Position numbers and translations under genes: made by a program
The notes under the pieces: model-generated
What the model saw: only the letters and a program-made list of their open reading frames with translations
Databases searched by the model: none
What the model was told of the DNA's origin: nothing
From: Deltaproteobacteria bacterium
GTDB taxonomy: Bacteria; Myxococcota_A; Polyangia; Polyangiales; Polyangiaceae
Assembly (NCBI GenBank): GCA_016875405.1
Contig: VGRJ01000018.1
Span: 1-61,966 of the forward strand
DNA length: 61,966 nt
Direction of reading: 5' to 3'
In this document: positions 26,527-36,033 of the stretch, piece by piece
How positions within the stretch are numbered: position 1 is the stretch's first letter
Layout of the letters: the number at the start of each line of letters is the position of its first letter

Positions 26527-27098
26527 GGGGGGGCCGCCTTGGGCCTCGCGTCGTCGCCCTTATTCGCGTCCTTCGACTTGCGCTCGTACTGTGAGACCGT
26601 GAGGCTCACGTCGTACTCGTCGGGCTGCGAGCGGGCGGTCACGTGCAGGCCCGTCACGGCGACGGGGCTCCCGCTCTTCTCCATTTGCTCGAGCGCGTTG
26701 ACGAGCGCCTTCAGGCCGACCTTGCGAAACTTCGCTTGAGTCGAGCGCTCGACGTAGCCCTTGATTGTGACGTCCGGCTGATCCGACGACTCCGGGACGT
26801 CAATCCCCTGGGCCTTCGCTGCGTTCTCGATGAACGAAGCGAGCGGCGTACCGGTCTTGCTGTAGAGCAGGTCTCGCGCCTCACGGGCGGCCCTTCGCTC
26901 GGCGAGGAGCGGCGCGGCGCGCTCGATCCTCGAGAGCTGCGCTCGGATGTCGGCGTTGTGCTCGCGACCTCCGAGGACGCTCGAGGCGAGCGCGAAGGGA
27001 ATGCCGACCAGGAGCGCGACGCCGACGAACGCTCCGAGCAGTCCGAGGAGGCGCTGCTCGCGTAGCGACAGCTTCTCGAAGCGGGCCGCGAGGCTCAT
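26523..27098 (-). CDS. gspM: type II secretion system protein GspM
   Basis: This is a protein of about 191 residues with a short cytosolic N terminus, one transmembrane helix (20-40) and a periplasmic ferredoxin-like domain, the layout of GspM. It partners GspL in the inner-membrane platform. The start is placed at 27098 (ATG, overlapping the gspL stop by 4 bp); an open frame running far upstream is out of the gspL reading frame and carries no recognisable protein. Confidence 0.85.
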   Translation of the reverse strand: MSLAARFEKLSLREQRLLGLLGAFVGVALLVGIPFALASSVLGGREHNADIRAQLSRIERAAPLLAERRAAREARDLLYSKTGTPLASFIENAAKAQGIDVPESSDQPDVTIKGYVERSTQAKFRKVGLKALVNALEQMEKSGSPVAVTGLHVTARSQPDEYDVSLTVSQYERKSKDANKGDDARPKAAPP

Positions 27099-28585
27099 CG
27101 ACCGGCCCCTCCCGAGGCGGAGGGCGCGGGGCCGGCGGGCTTCTTGTCGGCCTTCGCCTTCCCACAGTCGATCTTGAGCTCGAGCGTGTATTTCTGCTTG
27201 TTCTTCTCTTTCAGCTTCGTCGTGTGGCTGAGGTTCACGTCCTTGAAGCAGGGGTGCTCGGCCACGCTCTTCTCGACGGTGTTCGCGTCGTCGATCGTGT
27301 TGACGAGGCCCTTTAACGAGAGCTGGTTCTTCTTGAAGTCGAGATCGACCACGTCGTGAACGAGCGACGGCGGAATGCGCTCGCTCAACGCCTGCATCAC
27401 GTCGAACGCGTCGAGCGCCGGCATCGGATCGTCGGACTTCCCGGAAATCGCGGCGTCGAGGAGATCGGCCGCCTCCTTCGGGTCGCGCGTCGCGGTGCCG
27501 AAGTAGACCTGCGTCGTCGCCGCGAGCTCGTCCTCGAGGCCCTTCCGCTCGCTCTCGAGCGCGCGTTGCTCGGCGAACGCCGCAAAGCCGAGGCTCACGA
27601 GCAGCGCGGCGGCGAGGCCGGAGAGGATCGGCTGTTTCTCCCGAAGGAACTGGAAGCTCTGCTGCGCCTCGAGGGCGCCGCGTCGCAGGTTCAGGTCGGC
27701 CGGGCGCCTCGACAGCGAGAGGGCGAGCGAAATCGCGCGGGCGAAGCGCGTCGTTTGACCCATCAGGGCGGTCGGCACCTCGAGCCCGAGCGTCGGGAGA
27801 GCCCCGAGCGCCAACCCCAGCTCGTTCGCGAGGAAGCCCTCTAGGCCAGGCACGTCGACCCCGGGACCGGTCACGATCACCCGGTCGAGCGGCGAGCCGC
27901 CGCTCGCGCGCCACGCGGCGAAGGTCTGCTTCAGCTCTCGCGCGAGTCGCGGGGCGTCCTCCGGGAGACCCTGGATTCCACGCGTCAGCGAGCGGAGCAT
28001 CCGAGGCTCGCCACCGCTCGCGATCACCACGTCGCCGCCGTCCTCGGCGAGCTCCACCAGCACCACCGGCGTCTCGCCCGCGAGCTCACGGGACACCTGG
28101 CCGAGGTTGAGGAGCGCGAGCGGCCCGAGGCCGATGCGCGACGGGTCGACGCCGACGCCCGCCTTCACGAGGTCGACGCGTTCCCGCACCGCCGAGGCCG
28201 GCGCGACGCCGGCGAGGATCGCCACGGTCTCGGCGTTCGCGGTCGAGCCGGGCAAAGGGGCGAGACGGCGGTGGTCCATCACCGAGTCTTCGAGCTCGAC
28301 GGGCAGCGTGGCCTCGACCTCGAAGGCGAGCACGTTCTCGAGGTCTTTCAGCGCGGCTCGGGGCAGGTCGAGCTTGCGCGTGTAGGCGCGGCGTCCGTCC
28401 AGGGCCGCGGCGCACGCCTCGGGTCGGAGGCCCTGAGAGGCCGCGCGCAGCGCAGAGACGGCATCGGCATGATCGGCGAGCCGCTCCTCGCGGAGCGCCT
28501 CCAGGGTGAGCTTGCGGTAGCTCGACGCCAGGAGCGCGACGCGAACCGTCGTCGTCGAGACATCAATGCCGAGCCACCGCGCCAT
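27095..28585 (-). CDS. gspL: type II secretion system protein GspL
   Basis: This 496-residue protein has a cytosolic actin-like (PilM/GspL) domain, residues 1-310, beginning with WLGIDVSTTTVRV and later IVTGPGVDVPGLEG. One membrane helix follows (near 325-345) and then a periplasmic domain with a Lys/Gly/Ala-rich tail. It links the ATPase GspE to the periplasmic GspM. It is 16 bp downstream of gspK. Confidence 0.88.
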   Translation of the reverse strand: MARWLGIDVSTTTVRVALLASSYRKLTLEALREERLADHADAVSALRAASQGLRPEACAAALDGRRAYTRKLDLPRAALKDLENVLAFEVEATLPVELEDSVMDHRRLAPLPGSTANAETVAILAGVAPASAVRERVDLVKAGVGVDPSRIGLGPLALLNLGQVSRELAGETPVVLVELAEDGGDVVIASGGEPRMLRSLTRGIQGLPEDAPRLARELKQTFAAWRASGGSPLDRVIVTGPGVDVPGLEGFLANELGLALGALPTLGLEVPTALMGQTTRFARAISLALSLSRRPADLNLRRGALEAQQSFQFLREKQPILSGLAAALLVSLGFAAFAEQRALESERKGLEDELAATTQVYFGTATRDPKEAADLLDAAISGKSDDPMPALDAFDVMQALSERIPPSLVHDVVDLDFKKNQLSLKGLVNTIDDANTVEKSVAEHPCFKDVNLSHTTKLKEKNKQKYTLELKIDCGKAKADKKPAGPAPSASGGAGR

Positions 28586-28601
28586 CGTGGGTTCCCTTCT
28601 A

Positions 28602-30011
28602 TCACTCCGTCCGCCAGTAGACGACCGTCCCGGCAGGGCTCGTCGCGATCCGGGCCATCGCCGGATCCAGCGTCGTTCCGTTGAGCCCGGGGACCGAGAT
28701 CGCGCTTGGATCGGTGGTCGCGCCGCCCGTCGCCCGCGCCATGTCGGCGAGAGTCACGGCGCGCCGGTAGTCGATGACGGCGTGGACCGTGACGCGCGTC
28801 TCGCGCCCCTGGGCCGGAACGACGCCCGTCACGTAGACGCTGAAGACCTTGCTCTCGGTCGTGATGATCTTGGTCATTTCGGCCGGCGACCGAAACTTCA
28901 CCGGGCTTATCCCGCCCATCGCCAGGTAGGGGCCGACCATGCCGCCGCCTTGCATCGTCACGATGAAGTCCTTGGGGGAGCCGAAGAGCGGGGCGCCGGC
29001 CGTGAAGCTCTTGACGAGCGTCACGGTGGAGATGAACGACGCGGCCTTGATCGGGTCGAGGCAGACCTCGGCCTCGGGGGCACCGGCGCACACCACGGCG
29101 AGGAGCGTCTGCGCGTTGGCCGTGTTGACGTTGATGCGTCCCTGTCCCCACACCGTCATCACGCGCGACTTCGGCTTGTTCGGCTCGGGGTCGACGAACG
29201 TCGCCCAGAAATCGTCGCCCACGCCGCGCACGAGTCGAAGCTCCTCGAGCGAGTCGAAGGCCGCGTTCTTCCGCATGTAGGGGAGCCCGATCGACTGGTA
29301 GACGTTGTCCTCGGAGCCGCTCCCCGAGGTCGCCTGCGCGCCTCGCGGGTCGCACGGCTCGCGGTCCTGATCCGAGTCAACCCAGTCGATCATCGCGGCG
29401 CAGATCGTCTGGCGATCCGAGTACTGACCGTCGAGGTCCTCTTGCTCGAAGAGCGGGTTGTACTGCGGCGGGGCCATCAGCCCGAGGAGCTGCTGAGCGA
29501 GCCGCGTACGGGAGATGATGTCGCCGCGCGCCGCGATGTTGACGTCGATCTTCGAGTCCTCGTCGACGATCGTCACCTCGAAGCGTCCGAGGCCGCCCAA
29601 GCCGAGGTTCTCGCCGGCCGACGTATCGACGTTCGCGAGCGCCGAGAACCCCTCGGCAGCCGCAGCGTCGTTGAAGGGGCCGAGCACCTGGTCGCTGAAC
29701 TCCCAGACCGGGATCTGGGGCGTGCGCCCCTTCGGGTTCAGGAGCTTGAACATCGGCTCGACCATCGCGCGGACGCTCGGCTCGACCGCCACCAGCATGC
29801 GAGAGAGGTTCACTCCGCTCGTCGCGAGGTACTCGGCGCGCAGGCGATCGCGCTCCGCCAGCGCAGAGGTGAACGCCGTGGTGCTCTCGGCTTGCACCTC
29901 GGTCAGGTACACCGTGAGCACCACGATCGACAGGAGCACCATGACGAGCGCCATCGCCCGCTCTCGTCGGCGGCCGCGCAGGCGTCGCTGGCTGGGCGTG
30001 CTGGCTCTCAT
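28602..30011 (-). CDS. gspK: type II secretion minor pseudopilin GspK
   Basis: This 469-residue protein starts with a basic stretch and a hydrophobic helix (AMALVMVLLSIVVLTVYL), followed by the large globular domain typical of GspK, which caps the pseudopilus tip. Segments such as SKIDVNIAARG and RINVNTANAQTLLAV (helix-hairpin-helix-like) are characteristic. The prepilin processing site is weak, as is usual for GspK. It lies 3 bp after gspJ. Confidence 0.88.
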   Translation of the reverse strand: MRASTPSQRRLRGRRRERAMALVMVLLSIVVLTVYLTEVQAESTTAFTSALAERDRLRAEYLATSGVNLSRMLVAVEPSVRAMVEPMFKLLNPKGRTPQIPVWEFSDQVLGPFNDAAAAEGFSALANVDTSAGENLGLGGLGRFEVTIVDEDSKIDVNIAARGDIISRTRLAQQLLGLMAPPQYNPLFEQEDLDGQYSDRQTICAAMIDWVDSDQDREPCDPRGAQATSGSGSEDNVYQSIGLPYMRKNAAFDSLEELRLVRGVGDDFWATFVDPEPNKPKSRVMTVWGQGRINVNTANAQTLLAVVCAGAPEAEVCLDPIKAASFISTVTLVKSFTAGAPLFGSPKDFIVTMQGGGMVGPYLAMGGISPVKFRSPAEMTKIITTESKVFSVYVTGVVPAQGRETRVTVHAVIDYRRAVTLADMARATGGATTDPSAISVPGLNGTTLDPAMARIATSPAGTVVYWRTE

Positions 30012-30014
30012 GGG

Positions 30015-30698
30015 TCAGTCCGTCGCGAAGGTGAGCGGGAGCATCATCCGCACGACGATCTTCTCTTCGAAGCGAATGGTCTGGCCACCAGGGCCCCCGG
30101 CCAAGACGAGCGTGACCCACACCTGAGCCGGCAACCGCCCAAACTGCGACGCTGGCTGCGTGCTGTCCCAGGCCGTCTGCCACTCGTGGGTGATCGGGTC
30201 GAGGTAGCGGAGCTCGAAGTCGTCGACGTTCTCGACCATCGTCTCGACGACCCCGCCCTTGGTCATGTCGTCGTCGATGCGTCGCGACGCGCGCCGTACG
30301 AGATCGAGCGTCCCGCTGTCGCGGTTGCGTACGCAGAAGTAGCCGAGCTCCGCCTGGTCGGACTCGTGCCGGTTCTCCTCGAGCCTGAGGTGCGCGAAGG
30401 CGGTGAAGTCAACGCGATCGGGCCGCGCCTGCTTGCCGACCAAGCCGGTCTGCGGTTGGTTCTGCAGCCGCATGAAATTGCGGTGCCCCGACATGTACGC
30501 GGACGAGAACTCGCGCGCCATGCGCTGCATCGCCGCTCGCCCGGCTTGATAGCGGTCGGAGACGTTGATCATCGCGTTGCGCGAGCGGCTCATCCCCGAG
30601 AACGCCGAGTAGATGAGGAGGGCGATGAGCGCGATGATGCCGATGGCGACGAGCACCTCGATCAGCGTGAAGCCGCGACGGCTGCGGCGCTGCGTCAT
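30015..30698 (-). CDS. gspJ: type II secretion minor pseudopilin GspJ
   Basis: This 227-residue pseudopilin has a clean prepilin signal, RRGFTLIEVLVAIGIIALIA, with cleavage after the Gly and Glu at +5. A beta-rich C-terminal domain follows. It forms the tip complex with GspI and GspK. Its ATG overlaps the gspI stop by 4 bp. Confidence 0.9.
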   Translation of the reverse strand: MTQRRSRRGFTLIEVLVAIGIIALIALLIYSAFSGMSRSRNAMINVSDRYQAGRAAMQRMAREFSSAYMSGHRNFMRLQNQPQTGLVGKQARPDRVDFTAFAHLRLEENRHESDQAELGYFCVRNRDSGTLDLVRRASRRIDDDMTKGGVVETMVENVDDFELRYLDPITHEWQTAWDSTQPASQFGRLPAQVWVTLVLAGGPGGQTIRFEEKIVVRMMLPLTFATD

Positions 30699-31426
30699 CG
30701 CCGGCCTCCCGTCGTCGTACCCGTGCCAGCGCCGGTCCCGGTGGTCGCGTCGGCTCCGAGCCCCGAGAGGTCCTCAGCGTCGTTCGCGACGCCGGTCGCC
30801 GTCTGCGGAGCCGTGACCCACTGCACGACGTCAAAGCTGCGCTCGCGGCCGCGATCGCTCCAACGGATGACGACCGTGATCCGGCGCGAGCTCGCCTCGA
30901 ACTGGCGCTTTAGCGTCGGGTACACCATGCCCATCACCATCGACGCGATGCCGCTCACCCCACCTGCCGCGAGCGAGCCGGCGTCCGGGCCGAGCGCCTG
31001 GGTGATGCCAGAGAGGCCAGCGCTCGGGTCGACCGCGGGGGCGTCTCCGCTCGAGCCGGGGGCGAGCTTTCCGAGAGATCCGAGGCTCGAGGTGTCGAGG
31101 TCGAGCTTCGCCGATGTGCCGTCGGGGAAGGAGGGCTTCTCGATGCGCCACTCGCAGGTGTAGCCGGGCGAGCCGTCGCCGCAGCACGGGCCGCTGTCGG
31201 ACTCCTCGAGCTCGGCGAAGCCGTCCTGGCGCAGGTGCTCCTCGACCTCGCTCATCTTGCAGCGCGCATAGCCGACCGCCCCGCTCATCCCGCGCGCGTA
31301 CGAGACGCCGTTCAGCGCGCCGAACTGCGCCGAGAGGATCGCGGTGAGGCCGAGGCCGAGAATGGCGACGGCCACCATGACCTCGAGCAGCGTGAAGCCG
31401 CGATGCGAGGAGCGCAGTCGACTCAT
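30695..31426 (-). CDS. gspI: type II secretion minor pseudopilin GspI
   Basis: This 243-residue protein has the prepilin motif HRGFTLLEVMVAVAILGLG. It is longer than most GspI proteins (about 120-130 residues) because of an insert rich in Gly, Ser and Pro in the middle and a Gly/Thr tail. It belongs to the tip complex of the pseudopilus. It overlaps gspH by 4 bp. Confidence 0.88.
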   Translation of the reverse strand: MSRLRSSHRGFTLLEVMVAVAILGLGLTAILSAQFGALNGVSYARGMSGAVGYARCKMSEVEEHLRQDGFAELEESDSGPCCGDGSPGYTCEWRIEKPSFPDGTSAKLDLDTSSLGSLGKLAPGSSGDAPAVDPSAGLSGITQALGPDAGSLAAGGVSGIASMVMGMVYPTLKRQFEASSRRITVVIRWSDRGRERSFDVVQWVTAPQTATGVANDAEDLSGLGADATTGTGAGTGTTTGGRR

Positions 31427-32154
31427 TCGACGTCCGACGCCTCCTCGTCGCTCTCGGGCCGCAGCATCGCGACCGCGCCTTGGTCGATACGGACTTGCCC
31501 CGTGAGTGGCTTGACCGCGACGGTCATGAGGTCACGCTCGCCGGGCTCGCTGCCGAGCTGCAGCTGGATCGCCGCGCGCTCGGTCTGACCGCCAGGCCAG
31601 AAGTAGAGGTAGACCTTCTCGCCCGTGACGGGCTCGTCCTCGTGCTGCACCTCGATTTGCTTGAAGCGCACGTCCTTCGGGAGCGCTTTGCCCGAGCTCT
31701 TGACGGGATCATCGCCCTCGCGGACGACCGCGACGGCGTCGAGCGACGAGCGCTGCACCTCGCGAAATTCGGGGCGCGCGCGCTTCGGCCCGTCGAGGAT
31801 CTCTTCGCCGGCCTCGACCGCCGCCTTCTCCGCGTCGTTCGCGGCGGCGGCGCCTCCCGTGCGGCCGCCCTGCAGGAAGAGCTTCCCGTCGCTCTCTTGC
31901 ATCGTGATGGACCCGCGCTCGAAATCGAACACCAGCCGGGTCACGCGAGAGGTCGCGTTGGCGTGATCGTACGCGAGCCGCACCGCGCTCGCGACGAGGG
32001 TCGAGCCCTCGCGCAGGCGTGCGTGCCTCACCATGCCGATGCCGGTGAACGTCCCGCCGACGAGCAAGGCGGCGAGGCCGAGGGCGACGAGCACCTCGAC
32101 CAGCGTCACGCCGCGCGTGGTGCGGCGCCGCGTTGCCGTCGACGCTTGCGTCAC
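31423..32154 (-). CDS. gspH: type II secretion minor pseudopilin GspH
   Basis: This 243-residue protein begins at a GTG that overlaps the gspG stop (GTGA). It has the prepilin signal TRGVTLVEVLVALGLAALLV (Val instead of the usual Phe after Gly) and a C-terminal domain of the GspH/FimT type. An open frame reading further upstream inside gspG has no pilin features and is rejected. Assigned by position and pilin features. Confidence 0.82.
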   Translation of the reverse strand: MTQASTATRRRTTRGVTLVEVLVALGLAALLVGGTFTGIGMVRHARLREGSTLVASAVRLAYDHANATSRVTRLVFDFERGSITMQESDGKLFLQGGRTGGAAAANDAEKAAVEAGEEILDGPKRARPEFREVQRSSLDAVAVVREGDDPVKSSGKALPKDVRFKQIEVQHEDEPVTGEKVYLYFWPGGQTERAAIQLQLGSEPGERDLMTVAVKPLTGQVRIDQGAVAMLRPESDEEASDVE

Positions 32155-32585
32155 GTGTCCGCGGCCGCCGCTCCCGCCGCGGGGCCGGCCACGACGTCGT
32201 CCTGCGTGCCGTCCTTCTTGTCGGGGCCCGGGCTCGACACGGTGATGTCGTCGCCATCGCACTTGATGGTGTACTCGCCGCCCCACGGGTCCTTCGTGTC
32301 GCCGGCCGAGTCGAGCTCCTTGTCGGCGATGAGGGTCTGCACGGTCGGGCAGTCGCTCTTCATCGCGACGTGCTGGGTCGCGACGTTGCGGATGTTGCGG
32401 GCGTTGGTCTTCGCGGTCTTGATCTGCGCCTCGCGGTAGCGCGGCAAGACGAGGAAGCTCACGCCGCCGGCGATGAGGGCCATGATCGCCACGACGATCA
32501 GGACCTCGACGAGGGTGACACCACGCGAGGCCACGCGGCGGATCCGACGCAGGCGGACGGTCAACGAGTCGTTCGAGAAGTTCAT
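32151..32585 (-). CDS. gspG: type II secretion major pseudopilin GspG
   Basis: This 144-residue protein has the prepilin signal SRGVTLVEVLIVVAIMALIA near residue 20, then a helix and a C-terminal loop with DPWGGEY and GPDKKDGTQDD, which resembles the calcium-binding loop of major pseudopilins. It polymerises into the periplasmic pseudopilus. The ATG at 32585 is used; a longer frame to 32711 would bury the signal. Confidence 0.88.
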   Translation of the reverse strand: MNFSNDSLTVRLRRIRRVASRGVTLVEVLIVVAIMALIAGGVSFLVLPRYREAQIKTAKTNARNIRNVATQHVAMKSDCPTVQTLIADKELDSAGDTKDPWGGEYTIKCDGDDITVSSPGPDKKDGTQDDVVAGPAAGAAAADT

Positions 32586-32599
32586 CGGTTGTCTCCAGT

Positions 32600-33007
32600 T
32601 CACTCCACCCGGTCGAGGCCGCGCATGTCGCCGCTCGGTCCGTAGCTGAGCAAGTCGTAACTGTCGGGGTTTCTCCTGCCGGGGCAACTCAGCTGCAAGG
32701 GGCGCCCCCACGCGTCGTCGGCCGTGATGGCGAGGTAGCCCTCCTCACGGAGCTTCGCGAGCGAGTCGGGACAGCGTCGCTCGTGGTCGGCGCGGAACGC
32801 GTCGACGGCCTCTCGGACGACCAGCAACGTGGCCCTCGTGGCGCGTATTCCAGCGCGGTCGCGCTCACGCGCGCCGAGGAACAGGAGGAGACCCATCATC
32901 GCGAGGGTCGCGGCGACCGGCTTGGTTCGCGCCCACGGCAGGGCGGCGAGGCCGGTGCGGCGCTCCCAAGGGAATCGGATCGAAGGCTCGGATCGCTTGC
33001 GTGCCAC
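32600..33007 (-). CDS. GspG-like protein without prepilin cleavage motif
   Basis: This 135-residue protein lies between gspF and gspG, with 4- and 14-bp gaps. It has a basic N terminus, a membrane helix (about 30-46), an extended helix, and a C-terminal loop DAWGRPLQLSCPG followed by YGPSGD that mirrors the end of GspG. It lacks the G-F-T-L-x-E processing site, so it would not be matured by a prepilin peptidase. It may be a membrane-fixed cap or regulator of the pseudopilus. I do not know a named family for it. Confidence 0.72.
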   Translation of the reverse strand: MARKRSEPSIRFPWERRTGLAALPWARTKPVAATLAMMGLLLFLGARERDRAGIRATRATLLVVREAVDAFRADHERRCPDSLAKLREEGYLAITADDAWGRPLQLSCPGRRNPDSYDLLSYGPSGDMRGLDRVE

Positions 33008-33011
33008 GGGA

Positions 33012-34241
33012 TCACTCCACGAACGAGCTCATCTGGATGAGCGGCATCAGGATGGCAAAGGCGATGAAGGCGACGGCGCCGCCCATCACGACGATGATGA
33101 TCGGCTCGAGCAGGCTGGTGAGCAGCTGCACCCTCGCGTCGACCGCGGTGTCGTATGCCTCGGCCACGTTCTCGAGCATCTGCTCGAGCTGGCCGCTGCG
33201 CTCGCCGATCGCGATCATGTGGGTAACGAGGGGCGGGAAATAGCCGCTCGCCTTCAGCGGCTCGGCGATGCTCTGGCCCTCACGGATTGAGCCTGTCGCG
33301 TCCTCGACCACGCGCTCGAGGGCGGCGTTGCCGAGCACGTTGCGCACGATGCCCATCGCCGGGAGCAGCGCGACGCCCGCCGACAGGAGCGTCGCCAGGG
33401 TGCGGGCGAAGCGGGAGATCGACACCATCATCACCAGCTGACCGAAGAGCGGCGCTCGCAAGACGATGCGATCCCACGATAGGCGTCCGTCGGCTGTGCG
33501 CTTCCAGCGGCGGAACCAGGTGGTCCCCCCGACGAGGGCGAGCAGGATCAACCACCAGAAGTTCGACGTGAAGTCGGAGATGACGATGAGGCTCCGCGTG
33601 TACCAGGGCAGCGCCTTCTGCATGCTCTCGAAGATCGAGGTGACCTTCGGTACGACCGACGTCATGAGCACGCTGATCATCACGAGCGCGATCACCATCA
33701 TCAAGATCGGGTAGGCGAGGGCGCTCGACACCTTTCCGCGCAGCTTCGCTTGGCCCTCCATGAAGTTGGTGAGCCGCAAGAGCACCGCGTCGAGCGTACC
33801 GGACGACTCTCCCGCGCGGACCATGTTGACGTACAGGTCGGGGAAGATCGACGGGTGCTCCTTTAGCGCGTCGGCGAAGGACGTGCCCTCACGCACCGTG
33901 TCGCGGACGTTCGTGAGCGCGCGTCGCAGGGCGTCCTTCTCGGTCTGCTCGATGAGCGCAGACAGCGATTCGAACAGCGGGATCTGCGCTCGGACGAGGG
34001 TCGCGAGCTGGCGCGTCATCAGGGCGACGTCGGCCACGCTCGGGCGCTCGAGGAACCGCTTCAGGCTGAACGCGTTGGCCTTCGTGTCGCTCGAGCCCTT
34101 CTTCTCCTCGGTCGCCGTGGTGAGCAGCACGCCGTCTTTGCGCAGCTGAACGCGCAGCGCCTTGACGTTCTCGGCGTCGCGGTGTCCGCTGGTCGCCTTG
34201 CCGGTCGCGACGAGGATCCCCTTGTACTCGAAGACCGCCAC
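33012..34241 (-). CDS. gspF: type II secretion inner membrane protein GspF
   Basis: This 409-residue protein has two repeated GspF domains with helical bundles and three membrane helices (about 170-200, 220-245 and 375-395). Motifs such as LARTLATLLSAGVALLPAM are typical. It is the platform protein under the pseudopilus, working with GspE. It lies 8 bp after gspE. Confidence 0.92.
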   Translation of the reverse strand: MAVFEYKGILVATGKATSGHRDAENVKALRVQLRKDGVLLTTATEEKKGSSDTKANAFSLKRFLERPSVADVALMTRQLATLVRAQIPLFESLSALIEQTEKDALRRALTNVRDTVREGTSFADALKEHPSIFPDLYVNMVRAGESSGTLDAVLLRLTNFMEGQAKLRGKVSSALAYPILMMVIALVMISVLMTSVVPKVTSIFESMQKALPWYTRSLIVISDFTSNFWWLILLALVGGTTWFRRWKRTADGRLSWDRIVLRAPLFGQLVMMVSISRFARTLATLLSAGVALLPAMGIVRNVLGNAALERVVEDATGSIREGQSIAEPLKASGYFPPLVTHMIAIGERSGQLEQMLENVAEAYDTAVDARVQLLTSLLEPIIIVVMGGAVAFIAFAILMPLIQMSSFVE

Positions 34242-34249
34242 GGCTCACC

Positions 34250-36019
34250 TCACTCGTCGACGATGACGTCCTCTTGCGTCGCCGCGAGGACCTCCTCGAC
34301 CGTCGTGCGTCCCTCGAGCACCTTGCGCGCTCCGTCGTCGCGGAGCGAATCCATGCCGGCGACCTGGGCCGCGCGCTTCATCGTCTGAGCGTCCGCGCGA
34401 TCGAGGATCAGCGGGCCGACGACGTCGTCGATCATCATCAGCTCGTAGATGCCGAGCCGGCCGACGAAGCCCTTGCCGGTGCACGCCTCGCAGCCCTTCG
34501 CCCGATAAAAGACGGGGTCCGTCCCCATATCCTCGCCCGGGAAGCGGTACGTCGTCCCGTGCGCGACGTAGCGATGCGTGACCTTTCTCCGCGTCTTCCA
34601 CTGCAGGCGGTTGGGATCGAGGCCGAGCTGGCGGAGCTCGTAGTCGGTCGGCTCGTACGGGACCTTGCAGTGAGGGCAGAGCACGCGCACCAGGCGCTGC
34701 GCGAGCACCGCGATGAGCGACGAGCGGACGAGGAAGCTCTCGATGCCCATGTCGACGAGGCGCGTGACCGCGCCCGGCGCGTCGTTCGTGTGGATCGTCG
34801 AGAGCACGAGGTGACCGGTCAGCGAGGCGTGGATCGCGATCTCGGCCGTCTCCTTGTCACGGATCTCGCCGACCATGACGACGTCGGGATCCTGGCGGAG
34901 GAACGCGCGCAGCGCGCTCGCGAAGGTGAGACCGATCGACGGCTTGACGTGTACCTGATGAATGCCGCCGATCTCGTACTCGACCGGATCTTCGGCCGTG
35001 AGGATGTTGCGGGTCGGCTCGTTGATCCGGTTCAAGCACCCGTAGAGGGTCGTCGTCTTGCCGCTGCCGGTCGGGCCGGTGACGAGGATGATCCCGTCTG
35101 GGCGCTGGATGAGCCCATCCATCAGCGCGTAGTCGCGCGGGGCGAACCCGAGCTCGTCGAGGCTCTTCAGGACCGAGGTCTTGTGCAGCAGGCGCATCAC
35201 GATCCGCTCGAACTGACGGCTCGTCGGGATCGTCGAGACGCGGATGTCGATGCTCTTACCCGCGATCTTCAGGGTGATGCGGCCGTCCTGAGGCAGTCGC
35301 TTCTCGGCGATGTTCAGCGACGCCATGATCTTGATGCGCGCCACGATGGCGCTCATGAATTGCTTCGAGGCGCGGCGGGCGACGTAGAGCTCGCCGTCGA
35401 CGCGGTACCGCACGACGACGTCACGCTCCTCGGGCTCGATGTGGATGTCGCTCGCGCGCTCGCGCACCGCCTGCGAAAAGAGGCTGTTGACCCACGCGAT
35501 GATCGGGGCTTCGTCGTCCGCGTCGAGGATGTCGACGAGGTGATCCTCCTCGGCCTGCGCCTCGGCCTCGAGGCCGGAGCCGCCGCTCTCCTTGCGCTCC
35601 CAGACGCGGTTGATCGCCTCGAGCACCGCATCGGGCGTCGCGACGGTGAGCTCCACCGGCTTGCCGAAGAGCGCGCGGACGTCGTCGGCGGCGGTTACGT
35701 CGAGCGGATCGGCCACCACGCAGTGAACCGCGGCGTCGTCCTCGGCGACCACGAGGAGACCGTGCTGCTTCGCGTACGTGATCGGGATGCGCTCGACGAG
35801 CGGTAGCGAGACCGCCGCGACGTCGATGAAGTCGGTGAAGGGCAGGCCGAACTCGTCGGCGAGAGCGCGCGCGATCGCCGGTGGCTCGGCCACCTTGGTG
35901 GCGACGAGCACATCGCTGAGCGTTTGACCGCGCTCACGCACCGTCTGCATGGCCTCGTCGAGGCGCTCGGGCGCCACCACGCCGCGGCGGGCCAGGATCT
36001 CGGCGAGGTAGTTCTCCAC
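34250..36019 (-). CDS. gspE: type II secretion ATPase GspE
   Basis: This 589-residue ATPase has an N1E-type domain (1-140), an Asp/Glu-rich linker, and a RecA-like domain with Walker A GPTGSGKT (315-322), an Asp box and Walker B-like VVMVGEIRD (380-388). A C-terminal tetra-Cys zinc site follows: CPHC near 447 and CEAC near 515. It powers pseudopilus assembly from the cytosol. It lies 14 bp after gspD. Confidence 0.93.
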   Translation of the reverse strand: MENYLAEILARRGVVAPERLDEAMQTVRERGQTLSDVLVATKVAEPPAIARALADEFGLPFTDFIDVAAVSLPLVERIPITYAKQHGLLVVAEDDAAVHCVVADPLDVTAADDVRALFGKPVELTVATPDAVLEAINRVWERKESGGSGLEAEAQAEEDHLVDILDADDEAPIIAWVNSLFSQAVRERASDIHIEPEERDVVVRYRVDGELYVARRASKQFMSAIVARIKIMASLNIAEKRLPQDGRITLKIAGKSIDIRVSTIPTSRQFERIVMRLLHKTSVLKSLDELGFAPRDYALMDGLIQRPDGIILVTGPTGSGKTTTLYGCLNRINEPTRNILTAEDPVEYEIGGIHQVHVKPSIGLTFASALRAFLRQDPDVVMVGEIRDKETAEIAIHASLTGHLVLSTIHTNDAPGAVTRLVDMGIESFLVRSSLIAVLAQRLVRVLCPHCKVPYEPTDYELRQLGLDPNRLQWKTRRKVTHRYVAHGTTYRFPGEDMGTDPVFYRAKGCEACTGKGFVGRLGIYELMMIDDVVGPLILDRADAQTMKRAAQVAGMDSLRDDGARKVLEGRTTVEEVLAATQEDVIVDE

Positions 36020-36033
36020 TGGCGATGCGGGGG

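Noticed and set aside
28566-31163. 865-residue open frame on the plus strand over gspI-K
   Set aside because: Antisense to three clear pseudopilin genes; composition is that of a reverse-strand shadow.
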